Source: Syntrophales bacterium
Lineage (GTDB): Bacteria > Desulfobacterota > Syntrophia > Syntrophales > PHBD01
Direction of reading: 5' to 3'
Length of the DNA: 45,116 bases
Assembly: GCA_035363115.1 (NCBI GenBank)
Contig: DAOSEM010000013.1
Span: 1-45,116 of the forward strand
Positions 7,841-15,256 of this stretch are shown here, piece by piece; positions within the stretch are counted from its first letter, which is position 1, and every line of letters starts with the position of its first letter. The notes under the pieces were generated by a model, which had not been told where the DNA came from, ran no database searches, and worked only from the letters and a program-made list of their open reading frames with translations. The position numbers were made by a program, and so were the translations under genes.

Positions 7841-10051
7841 TCAGGCAAGATCGAACCGGTCAAGGTTCATGACTTTGTCCCATGCCGCGACGAAGTCGCT
7901 CAGGAACTTCTCCTGGGAGTCCTTGCATCCGTAGACTTCCGCCACAGCACGGAGCTGGGAGTTCGAACCGAAGACCAGGTCCACGCGGGTGGCGGTCCAC
8001 TTTAACTCTCCCGTCTTGCGGTCGCGCCCTTCGAACAGGTCCCCGTCTTTCGATGCCGCCTTCCACTCCGTGCCCATGTCGAGCAGGTTCACGAAGAAGT
8101 CGTTGGTGAGAGCCTCCGGCCGCCTGGTGAATACGCCGTGCCGGGACTGCCCGAAGTTGGCATTCAGGACGCGCAGGCCGCCGATGAGAACCGTCATCTC
8201 CGGAGCGGTCAGCGTCAGCAGTTGCGCCTTGTCGACCAGCAGCTCTTCCGCCGATACGCTGTATTTGGCCTTGAGGTAGTTGCGGAAACCGTCCGCCTTC
8301 GGCTCGAGGACCGCGAAGGAGGCCGCGTCGGTCTGTTCCTGCGACGCATCCATCCGTCCCGGAGAGAAGGGGACGGTCACCTTGCGGCCGGCGTTCTTCG
8401 CCGCCTGCTCGACGCCGGCGCATCCGCCCAGGACGATCAGGTCGGCGAGAGACACCTTCTTTCCGCCGGACTGCGCACCGTTGAACTCCTTCCGGATCCC
8501 CTCCAGGGTTTTGAGCACCTTCGCCAGCCGGGCCGGCTCGTTGACTTGCCAATCCTTCTGAGGCGCCAGGCGGATGCGCGCTCCGTTCGCGCCGCCGCGC
8601 ATGTCGGAGCCGCGGAAGGTGGACGCCGAGGCCCAGGCGGTCGAGACCAGCTCCGACACGGAGAGGCCGGAGGCCAGGATCTTCGCCTTGAGGGCGGCGA
8701 TGTCTTTCTTGTTGACCAGTTTGTGATCGACCGCCGGGATGGGGTCCTGCCAGATCAGCTCCTCCGCCGGGACCTCCGGGCCGAGGTAGCGCGAGCGGGG
8801 GCCCATGTCGCGGTGGGTCAGCTTGAACCACGCCCGGGCGAAGGCGTCGGCGAATTTCTGGGGATTCTTCAGGTAGTTCCGCGCGATGGGCCCGTAGACG
8901 GGATCGAAGCGCAGCGAGAGGTCTGCCGTGGTCATCATCGGCCGGTTCTTTTTGGACGGATCGTGGGCGTCGACGATCATGTCCCTGTCGCTGACATCCT
9001 TGGCCAGCCACTGGTTCGCACCGGCCGGGCTCTTGACCAGTTCCCACTCGTACTGGAACAGCACCCTCAGGTAGCCCAGGTCCCATTTGGTAGGATTCGG
9101 CTTCCAGGCGCCCTCGATGCCGCTGGAGATCGTATCGCCGCCCTTGCCGCTGCCGAAGCTGCTCTTCCAGCCGAGACCCTGCTCTTCGATGGAGGCGGCC
9201 TCCGGCTCGGGTCCCACGTGGGTCGCCGGACCGGCGCCATGGCATTTGCCGAAGGTATGGCCCCCGGCGACGAGCGCGACGGTCTCTTCGTCGTTCATGG
9301 CCATGCGGGCAAAGGTCTCCCGGACGTCACGGCCGGAGGCGACCGGATCCGGGTTGCCGTCCGGGCCTTCCGGGTTGACGTAGATCAGGCCCATCTGTAC
9401 GGCCGCCAGGGGGTTTTCCAGATCCCGGTCGCCGCTGTAGCGGCTCTTGGGCTTGTCGCTCGTCGCCAGCCATTCCTCTTCGGAGCCCCAGTAGATATCC
9501 TCTTCCGGCTCCCAGACATCCACACGGCCCCCGGCGAAGCCAAAGGTCTTGAATCCCATGGACTCCAGGGCACAGTTGCCGGCGAGGATCATCAGGTCGG
9601 CCCAGGAGATCTTCCGGCCGTATTTCTGCTTGATCGGCCAGAGCAGGCGGCGGGCCTTGTCGAGGTTCACGTTGTCGGGCCAACTGTTGAGCGGCGCCAG
9701 GCGCTGGGAGCCGGATCCCGCCCCCCCGCGGCCGTCGCCCATGCGGTAGGTGCCCGCGCTGTGCCACGCCATCCGGATGAAGAGGCCCCCGTAGTGACCC
9801 CAGTCGGCGGGCCACCAGTCCTGCGAGTCGGTCATCAGTGCGTAGAGGTCCTTCTTCAACGCCGCCAGGTCGAGCGTTTTGAACTCCTCCGCGTAGTCGA
9901 ACGACTCGCCCATCGGGTTGCTTTTCGTATCCTGCTGGTGAAGAATCCTGAGGTTCAACTGGTTCGGCCACCAGTCCCGGTTCGTCGTGCCTCTGCCGGC
10001 CATGGGTTTACGCTCACTGCCCGTTGACGGGGACTTGCTGTCTTCATTCAT
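7841..10051 (-). CDS. katG: Catalase-peroxidase KatG
   Basis: A bifunctional haem enzyme that removes hydrogen peroxide by catalase and peroxidase activity. The distal haem site is RMAWHSAGTYR. The tyrosine and surrounding GLIYVNPEGP belong to the Met-Tyr-Trp adduct region needed for catalase activity. The proximal haem ligand lies in ALVAGGHTFGKCHGA. The second, degenerate peroxidase-like half is also present, giving the normal full length (736 residues). The start at 10051 (MNEDSK) is chosen because AAAGGAGG lies just upstream; an ATG six codons earlier falls before that site. It lies downstream of perR with a dyad operator between them, so peroxide-responsive derepression is expected. Confidence 0.97.
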   Translation of the reverse strand: MNEDSKSPSTGSERKPMAGRGTTNRDWWPNQLNLRILHQQDTKSNPMGESFDYAEEFKTLDLAALKKDLYALMTDSQDWWPADWGHYGGLFIRMAWHSAGTYRMGDGRGGAGSGSQRLAPLNSWPDNVNLDKARRLLWPIKQKYGRKISWADLMILAGNCALESMGFKTFGFAGGRVDVWEPEEDIYWGSEEEWLATSDKPKSRYSGDRDLENPLAAVQMGLIYVNPEGPDGNPDPVASGRDVRETFARMAMNDEETVALVAGGHTFGKCHGAGPATHVGPEPEAASIEEQGLGWKSSFGSGKGGDTISSGIEGAWKPNPTKWDLGYLRVLFQYEWELVKSPAGANQWLAKDVSDRDMIVDAHDPSKKNRPMMTTADLSLRFDPVYGPIARNYLKNPQKFADAFARAWFKLTHRDMGPRSRYLGPEVPAEELIWQDPIPAVDHKLVNKKDIAALKAKILASGLSVSELVSTAWASASTFRGSDMRGGANGARIRLAPQKDWQVNEPARLAKVLKTLEGIRKEFNGAQSGGKKVSLADLIVLGGCAGVEQAAKNAGRKVTVPFSPGRMDASQEQTDAASFAVLEPKADGFRNYLKAKYSVSAEELLVDKAQLLTLTAPEMTVLIGGLRVLNANFGQSRHGVFTRRPEALTNDFFVNLLDMGTEWKAASKDGDLFEGRDRKTGELKWTATRVDLVFGSNSQLRAVAEVYGCKDSQEKFLSDFVAAWDKVMNLDRFDLA

Positions 10052-10119
10052 CCTGCTTCCTCCTTTCATCGTGTTTGTTTTCCATGGGTTTGTGGACTTG
10101 TTGTCGGGTTGGTTGCAAA

Positions 10120-10138
10120 ATCAGGAATGATTCCAGAT
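10120..10138 (-). promoter_or_regulatory. Probable PerR operator upstream of katG
   Basis: ATCAGGAATGATTCCAGAT is a 19-bp dyad centred on 10129, symmetric except for one pair and the centre. It lies about 70 bp before the katG start. A closely related element sharing AATCAGGAATGRTTCC lies in the perR leader at 10639-10657. On the minus strand TTGCAT occurs just upstream and could be the -35 element, which would put the dyad across the core promoter. Binding by PerR is inferred from position and repetition. Confidence 0.7.
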
Positions 10139-10164
10139 CCGATGCAAAAAAAATTTGACTCCCC

Positions 10165-10629
10165 TCAGGACCGACGATTGCGCCGCTTTCCCGAGGGAGA
10201 CGCGCTGTCCCGATCGTTACCGCAGTCCTGACAGTATCCGTAATATTCCGTGCGGTTCCCGGTGATGATGAAACCCGTCGTCTTTGCCACATCCGTCCGG
10301 TCGATGGACAGGGGAGGCTGGTAATCGATGATCTTTCCGCACCGGTCGCAGATGAGATTGATGTGATCGTCAAGATTGACTTCACATCGATTTTCCCTTC
10401 CGTCGAACTCGAGCGCCTTGACGATGCCGTGCCGATTGAACTCGTTGATCGTGGCGTATGTGGTCGAAAGGCTGAGGCTATTGTGCTTCTTCCTGGCCTC
10501 GCGGTAGATGAAGGACGCGCCCGGATGAAGGTGCCCCTGCTCAACCAGCACGTCGATGATGGCCAGTCTCGGACTTGTGATGCTGAGGCCTTTCTCCTTC
10601 AACCGCTGAATGATCGTTTCTTTTTCCAT
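10165..10629 (-). CDS. perR: Fur-family peroxide-stress regulator, PerR-like
   Basis: A 154-residue metal-dependent repressor. The N-terminal winged helix includes TSPRLAIIDVL and the recognition region LSTTYATINEF. The C-terminal dimer domain has the structural zinc cysteines in ICDRCGK and YCQDCGN and a metal-site region around LDDHINLIC. HLHPGASFIY contains the histidine position that PerR proteins use for peroxide sensing. The start at 10629 follows AAGGA; the longer reading frame upstream is rejected because it would run through the operator dyad. Pairing with katG and shared operators support PerR over Fur. Confidence 0.88.
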   Translation of the reverse strand: MEKETIIQRLKEKGLSITSPRLAIIDVLVEQGHLHPGASFIYREARKKHNSLSLSTTYATINEFNRHGIVKALEFDGRENRCEVNLDDHINLICDRCGKIIDYQPPLSIDRTDVAKTTGFIITGNRTEYYGYCQDCGNDRDSASPSGKRRNRRS

Positions 10630-10638
10630 TGTCCTTAA

Positions 10639-10657
10639 ATTCGGAACCATTCCTGAT
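10639..10657 (-). promoter_or_regulatory. Probable autoregulatory PerR operator in the perR leader
   Basis: The plus-strand sequence ATTCGGAACCATTCCTGAT is an imperfect dyad whose complement shares AATCAGGAATGRTTCC with the katG site. It ends about 10 bases before the perR ATG, so binding would block transcription start or the leader. A minus-strand TTGACA lies at 10684-10689, but the expected -10 hexamer (CAGAAG) is poor. Confidence 0.62.
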
Positions 10658-10938
10658 TGCCTTCTGGCAGAGCACCCTCCTCTTGTCAAGATTTCTTTCG
10701 TCGAAGCCGGCCGGCGAAGGTCAATGGGGGCAATGATGGAATTGCGGGATCCATGGCCTTTGTATCGTTGATTGCTTTTTGATGATTCAGGTGCGGCGAT
10801 GGTGCCTTGGTTTCGGAGAACTGTGAATGCAGCCGGCCAGGATGAGGATTCGTCGAGAAGACAAAAGACCGGCTTCAGGAAGCCATGGTTGAGGGTTGCC
10901 TATGCAGAGGCGGCGAACAAAACCGCGTCCCGCTGCAA
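10658..10938. other. Intergenic region between perR and the TetR-family gene
   Basis: No gene is seen. It holds the perR promoter region on the minus strand (TTGACA at 10684-10689), a CCGGCCGG palindrome flanked by TTCG/CGAA near 10698-10716, and a short hairpin with a T-run on the minus strand near 10862-10884. Confidence 0.4.
10862..10884 (-). terminator. Weak intrinsic terminator for the TetR-family gene
   Basis: On the minus strand GGCTTC and GAAGCC form a short stem (10871-10884), followed by GGTCTTTTGTCTT. It lies about 55 bases after the regulator's stop. The stem is short, so confidence is limited. Confidence 0.4.
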
Positions 10939-11592
10939 TTACTTCTCCCGCAGGCTGTCGATCCCTCCGATCAGGAAATCGACCACTTCCTCGCTCGCCT
11001 CGTCCAGCTCGTCCGTGCGATCCTGCCAGATGATGAACTGGTAAGCGATCCGCTCATACATCCCGCCGATGCAGGTGGCGATGATCTCGGAGGAAAGGCC
11101 GCTTCGGAAGCAGAAGCCGACCTTCTCCTTCAGCGCTTCGACGGCGCCCTGCAGGTCGTTGATCAACTGCTTGTGCATCTTCTCCCGGTGCGCTTCCAGG
11201 AGAGGGCTTTTCCCCACCGACTCCCGGTACAGGATGATGATCTTTTCCGGGTACTTCTGGCAGAATTCCGTCATGAAGGCGATGCCCGACTTCTTCATGC
11301 CTTCGTAAGGATTTTCGGAGGCTCTGAAATTCTCGCCGACGATGGTCCGGATCTCGTAGGCGATCTCGTCCATCAGGTGGGCCAGGATCTCCTCCTTGCT
11401 CTTGAAGTTGATGTAGACCGTGCCGATGGACACCTCGGCCTCATCGGCGATCCGCTCCATGCTGGCCTGCCGGTAGCCCTCGGAGGCGAACAGGGCCATT
11501 GCCGCCTTCAGGATGGCATCGCGCCGACCCTCCTTCTCCCGCTGCCTTCTCTGTCCTGCCCTGGACAGGACACCTGGTTTCTTCTTTTTCAT
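10939..11592 (-). CDS. TetR/AcrR-family transcriptional regulator
   Basis: A 217-residue one-component repressor. The N-terminal TetR helix-turn-helix is clear: RDAILKAAMALFASEGYRQASMERIADEAEVSIGTVYINFKSKEE is split across two helices with the family's GTVYxxFKSKEE end. The C-terminal ligand domain is divergent (FMTEFCQKYPEKIIILYRES). A start at 11592 is chosen because AAGGAAA lies 8 bases upstream; 11613 is an alternative. The gene is divergent from the flavoprotein/acyl-CoA unit beginning at 12146, which it probably controls; acyl-CoA ligands are common for such neighbours. A strong minus-strand promoter lies at 11716-11744. Confidence 0.9.
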   Translation of the reverse strand: MKKKKPGVLSRAGQRRQREKEGRRDAILKAAMALFASEGYRQASMERIADEAEVSIGTVYINFKSKEEILAHLMDEIAYEIRTIVGENFRASENPYEGMKKSGIAFMTEFCQKYPEKIIILYRESVGKSPLLEAHREKMHKQLINDLQGAVEALKEKVGFCFRSGLSSEIIATCIGGMYERIAYQFIIWQDRTDELDEASEEVVDFLIGGIDSLREK

Positions 11593-11715
11593 ATTGCCAA
11601 TTTCCTTTTTCATCGAAGCCCGCGCTCCGCCGCCATGCGCTCCATGATACCCATGACCGTGGGCGGTGGTTCCTTGTATCTGCAAACTATAATGGATCAT
11701 TGATGAATTGACGGC

Positions 11716-11744
11716 AATATAGAGAGGCCCTCCCTCCACGTCAA
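11716..11744 (-). promoter_or_regulatory. Sigma-70-type promoter of the TetR-family gene
   Basis: On the minus strand TTGACG (11744-11739) and TATATT (11721-11716) are separated by exactly 17 bases. The expected start of transcription near 11709 gives a leader of about 115 nt before the ATG at 11592. Confidence 0.65.
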
Positions 11745-12145
11745 CCGAATTGTCAAACCGGTACAGGACGAAAAACCCCGAAATGCCTGTCGCAGCGGGT
11801 TTGAAACAGATAACCCCTCGTTGACTTGAAATCAAATACAATTATTAGAATCCAATTTCAATAATAACTTGACATTTTATTTGGGAATGTGATTGTATCC
11901 TCCCAAGATGTCAGGGAAAGATAACTATTTTAAACCATGCAGTTTTATATGATTTTTCAGGCCCACCAAAGCCGCTGTGAAGCAGCGTCTCCAACGGCTG
12001 CTCCGGCAGAGTCAATCAATAATCATTTCATAGAGATAACTCGTGAGAAACATGCGACACCCATCGTCTGCCAATAATGCGGCGGGATGGATGTGGTGAG
12101 TGGAGCCCTGAACCTGCCGGCCTGAATGGAAAATGGAGGTTTTTC
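11745..12145. other. Divergent regulatory region before the flavoprotein operon
   Basis: No gene is seen. This AT-rich stretch in otherwise GC-rich DNA contains ATTATT (11841-11846) repeated inversely as AATAAT (11860-11865), which may be an operator. A plus-strand promoter candidate is TTGACA (11869-11874), 18 bases, TTGTAT (11893-11898). That would leave a leader of roughly 240 nt before 12146. The ribosome site TGGAGGT precedes the ATG. Confidence 0.45.
11869..11898 (+). promoter_or_regulatory. Candidate promoter of the 12146-23367 unit
   Basis: A consensus TTGACA is followed after 18 bases by TTGTAT, a moderate -10 element. A loose GGGAAT...TCCTCCC dyad overlaps the -10 region. It is the only good plus-strand promoter match seen upstream of the seven-gene unit. 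Confidence 0.45.
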
Positions 12146-13936
12146 ATGCCGAACCAAGCGGAACCCGTTGATCTTGAAATCATCCAGGAAGACGGTACCC
12201 CGGCCCGGTTGAAGAAAGTCGCTTCCCCGGTCGTGAGGACGGAGGTGTGCGTCAACTGCGGCGCCTGCCTCCGGGCCTGTCCCACCGGGGCGATTCATGA
12301 GCTCCAGCGGCAGGTTTGCAGGCTGTGCCCAGACTGCGCCGACAGCCCCATCATGTTCCCCCGGGACATGGAGGCGCTGACGGCGGAGTCCTGTGCCGGG
12401 GCCTGCCCCATCGGGCACTTCCCGGAGGGCTATGTCAACATGGTCGCCGACGGGGAATTCGAAAAGGCGTGGAGGCTGATTGCATCCGTGAATCCCATGC
12501 CCTCCATTCTGGGGCGGATCTGCTCGCGTCCCTGCGAGGAGGCGTGCAAGCGGGGAAAGCTGATCGACGCCCCCCTGCCCATCCGGGCCATGAAGCGGAT
12601 GGTTTCCGACATGGCCCACGAAAAGGGATGGGTGGAGAAGGGACGCTACCCCCGGAAATACGACGAGCGAATCGCCGTGGTCGGTGCCGGGCCGGCGGGC
12701 ATGGCGGCGGCGCACTACCTGGCCGTGGCGGGCTATGATGTCGTGGTGTACGACGCCTCGCCGAGCTTTGGGGGCATGCTCACCCGGACGGTGCCGTCGT
12801 TCCGGCTGCCCGCGGACGCGATCGAGCGGGATTTCAACACCATCATCGACAGGGGAATCACCTTCCGGCCGAACGTCGAGGTTGGAAAGAACCCTTCCAT
12901 CGCCGACCTGCTCGGCCGCGAGTTCGACGCGATCCTCGTGGCCTCGGGCGCCCCCAGGGGAGCCAGGCTCTCGCTTCCCGGCGCCGAGTTCATGGGCGTT
13001 TTCAGCGCAGTCGATTTCCTGACCTCCGTCAAGGCCGGAATTCCCATCCGGATCGGAGAAAAGGCGCTGGTCATCGGCGGCGGCAGTGTTGCCACCGACG
13101 TGGCCCGAACGCTGCTCCGGCTGGGGGCGACGGAAGTCTCCCTCGCCTGCATCGAAGGGGAGTGCGAGATGCCGGCCATGAGCTGGGAGATCGAGGAAGC
13201 CCGGAGCGAAGGCGTGACGTTCATCCATTCCGCCCTGCCGGTCCGGATCGGTGGCGACTGGCAGAAGGTCCAGTGGGTGGAGATGGACCCGGTCACCCGG
13301 TTTTCCATCGGCGAGAACGGAATCAAGTGCGACACCGACTGCGCCGGACGGTTTCTCCTCGATGCCGACACGGTCGTCTTCGCCGTCGGACAGAAGACGG
13401 ACCGGGGTGTATTTGAAAACACGCCGGGCATCGAGATCAACGGGGGAGGGCGGGTCTGGATCGATCCGGACACCCAGATGACAACCCTGGAGGGGGTTTT
13501 CCTCGCGGGGGACGTGGTCGAGGCGAAAAGCTCCGTCGTTGAGGCCGTGGCCTCGGCACGCCGGGCCGCCGCTTCCATCGATGCCTGGCTGAGAGGGCGG
13601 GCTCGTGCCGTCGAAAAGAAAAAACCGCCCCGGGGTGCGCCCCTGGAGGAGAAGATCTTTCCCGTTCGGCTGGAGAAGCTGAGCGTCGCCGGCATTCCCG
13701 CCCTGGTGCCGGATGATGCCCTGGCCTGTTTTGACGAGGTGGAGGGCGTCCTGGACGTCGCCGAGGCCCGGGAGGACGCCCGGAGATGCATGAAATGCGG
13801 TTACGTCGACGTGGACCATGAGCTCTGCATCGGGTGCGGAACCTGTGCCGCGGCGTGCCCGAGGGGGGACGTGATCCGGCTGGAGGCGCCGCAGACCGGG
13901 GATAAAGCATTGCCGGGCGAGGAGGTGCGGAAATGA
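12146..13936 (+). CDS. NAD(P)-binding FAD/[4Fe-4S] oxidoreductase, GltD/NfnB-like, with ferredoxin ends
   Basis: A 596-residue electron-transfer flavoprotein. It begins with a ferredoxin-like CVNCGACLRACP segment. Next comes the GltD-type N-terminal cluster region, with PMPSILGRICSRPCEEACKRG and an IRAMKR segment. An FAD Rossmann motif VVGAGPAGMAAAHYLA follows, then an NADPH Rossmann motif VIGGGSVATDVARTLLRLGA. It ends with a ferredoxin CIGCGTCAAACP. The family (GltD, NfnB, dihydropyrimidine dehydrogenase N-half) moves electrons between NAD(P)H and iron-sulfur partners. It overlaps the next flavoprotein gene by 4 bases (ATGA), so the two are translationally coupled and probably form a complex or electron chain. 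The start at 12146 follows TGGAGGT; an upstream in-frame ATG at 12077 lacks a good site. Confidence 0.9.
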   Translation: MPNQAEPVDLEIIQEDGTPARLKKVASPVVRTEVCVNCGACLRACPTGAIHELQRQVCRLCPDCADSPIMFPRDMEALTAESCAGACPIGHFPEGYVNMVADGEFEKAWRLIASVNPMPSILGRICSRPCEEACKRGKLIDAPLPIRAMKRMVSDMAHEKGWVEKGRYPRKYDERIAVVGAGPAGMAAAHYLAVAGYDVVVYDASPSFGGMLTRTVPSFRLPADAIERDFNTIIDRGITFRPNVEVGKNPSIADLLGREFDAILVASGAPRGARLSLPGAEFMGVFSAVDFLTSVKAGIPIRIGEKALVIGGGSVATDVARTLLRLGATEVSLACIEGECEMPAMSWEIEEARSEGVTFIHSALPVRIGGDWQKVQWVEMDPVTRFSIGENGIKCDTDCAGRFLLDADTVVFAVGQKTDRGVFENTPGIEINGGGRVWIDPDTQMTTLEGVFLAGDVVEAKSSVVEAVASARRAAASIDAWLRGRARAVEKKKPPRGAPLEEKIFPVRLEKLSVAGIPALVPDDALACFDEVEGVLDVAEAREDARRCMKCGYVDVDHELCIGCGTCAAACPRGDVIRLEAPQTGDKALPGEEVRK

Positions 13937-15060
13937 AGACATGGGACGTCATCGTGGTTGGAGCGGGACCGGGCGGCAGCACGACCGCCGCCAGGCTGGC
14001 CATGGCGGGCTGCGACGTGCTTCTGGTGGACAAGGAGCGGTTCCCCCGGGAAAAGCCCTGCTCGGACATCTACGGGCGCTACGGCGCCGACACCTACAAG
14101 GAGATCGGCGCCTACGACGAGCTCAAGGAGAAGGGATTCCTGTTCCCGGACCTGGCGCTCACCTCCCCGGACTACACGGAGATCCGCGGCCCGAACATCC
14201 TCAGCCTCACCTGTCCCCGCCGGATCGGCGACAACATCCTCAAGGAGGCGGCCGCCCGTCGCGGAGCCAGGGTCCTGGAGGAGTTCTGGGTCAACGACCT
14301 GATGACGGACCGCGGTCGGGTGGTCGGCGTCAAGGCCAAGTACGAAGGAAAGTTCGTCGAGTACCCGGCCCGGATCGTCATCGGCGCCGACGGCAGCCAC
14401 AGCTGGGTGGCGAAGCGCCTGGGGCTGTTCCGGGACGACTACGACGAGGTTTTCCTGGCCGGCCGGGCCTATTTCGCGGACTGCGATCCCCCCCTCCGGA
14501 CCATGGAGGTGCACTACGATCCCTATTTCTTCCCGGGCTTCGTCTGCCTGAGCCCGCATCCCGGTTACGGGGACGTGGTCAACGTGGGGATCGGCTACCA
14601 GATGACGCCGTACATCCGGGCAAAGGAGGATGTCGAGCAGCTGACCTGGAAATTCATCGAGACGAGCCCCTTCGGGGAGAAGCTGCGCAGGGCCCGGCAG
14701 GTCAGCGACTGGATGGGGTGGCGCGTCCCGAGCGCCGGGCAGATCGGGAAAACCTATGCCGCCGGCGCGATGCTCATCGGCGATGCCGGAAGCTTCGTCG
14801 ATCCGTTCATCCTCGAGGGCATCGCCAACAGCGTTCGGAGCGGCGGCTTTGCCGTGCAGACGGCCCTGGAGGCGCTGGAGAAGGGCGACTTCTCCGAGTC
14901 CTTCCTTTCGGCATATCAGCAGCGCTGGGAGGAGAAGATGAAGCCCCGTCTCGATGCGCTGCAGCAGATGGCCCTGGTCGCCCGAAACGCCGAGCTTCTC
15001 AACGCAACCTTCCACGGCCTGAAAGCCAATCCGGGGGCCCTGAAGAAGATGTTCGGCTGA
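13933..15060 (+). CDS. Geranylgeranyl-reductase-family FAD-dependent oxidoreductase
   Basis: A 375-residue flavoprotein of the geranylgeranyl reductase / FixC superfamily. It has the dinucleotide motif VVGAGPGGSTTAARLA at the N-terminus, the family's KPCSD segment, a middle IVIGADGSHSWVAKRLGL, and the second FAD motif MLIGDAGSFVDPFILEGI. YDPYFFPGF...NVGIGY resembles the substrate/flavin segment of prenyl reductases. Members reduce isoprenoid double bonds or transfer electrons to quinones. Coupled to the GltD-like gene and followed by an acyl-CoA dehydrogenase, it may hand electrons between NAD(P)H or ferredoxin and an acyl substrate; that role is inference. Confidence 0.88.
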   Translation: MKTWDVIVVGAGPGGSTTAARLAMAGCDVLLVDKERFPREKPCSDIYGRYGADTYKEIGAYDELKEKGFLFPDLALTSPDYTEIRGPNILSLTCPRRIGDNILKEAAARRGARVLEEFWVNDLMTDRGRVVGVKAKYEGKFVEYPARIVIGADGSHSWVAKRLGLFRDDYDEVFLAGRAYFADCDPPLRTMEVHYDPYFFPGFVCLSPHPGYGDVVNVGIGYQMTPYIRAKEDVEQLTWKFIETSPFGEKLRRARQVSDWMGWRVPSAGQIGKTYAAGAMLIGDAGSFVDPFILEGIANSVRSGGFAVQTALEALEKGDFSESFLSAYQQRWEEKMKPRLDALQQMALVARNAELLNATFHGLKANPGALKKMFG

Positions 15061-15083
15061 CGGGAACGTCATCCGGAAGAGAG

Positions 15084-15167
15084 ATGATTCGGATGCCCGG
15101 GGCGCCGGAATTCCACATCGTGAAAGATGATTCCCTGCAGGCGAGAAACGGGGTGGCAACCCTGTGA
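15084..15167 (+). pseudogene. Possible 5' remnant of an enoyl-CoA hydratase-like gene
   Basis: A 27-codon frame starting ATG after GAAGAGAG ends ...VKDDSLQARNGVATL and then stops. Many enoyl-CoA hydratase/isomerase genes begin with a similar DGVATLTLNRP segment, so this may be the stump of such a gene cut short by deletion. The remaining 90 bases before 15257 hold an unrelated open stretch (GLGNANAILLERMENK) that could be another remnant. The match is short and may be chance. Confidence 0.25.
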
Positions 15168-15256
15168 GGCGGCCTCGGCAACGCCAACGCCATCCTGTTG
15201 GAGCGGATGGAGAATAAACTTCCGAGGAAATATTTATCCATAAAGGGGAGGATTGC

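Noticed and set aside
8138..10027. 629-codon open frame antisense to katG
   Set aside because: KatG motifs on the opposite strand are complete; the antisense translation is compositionally biased and has no recognisable domain.
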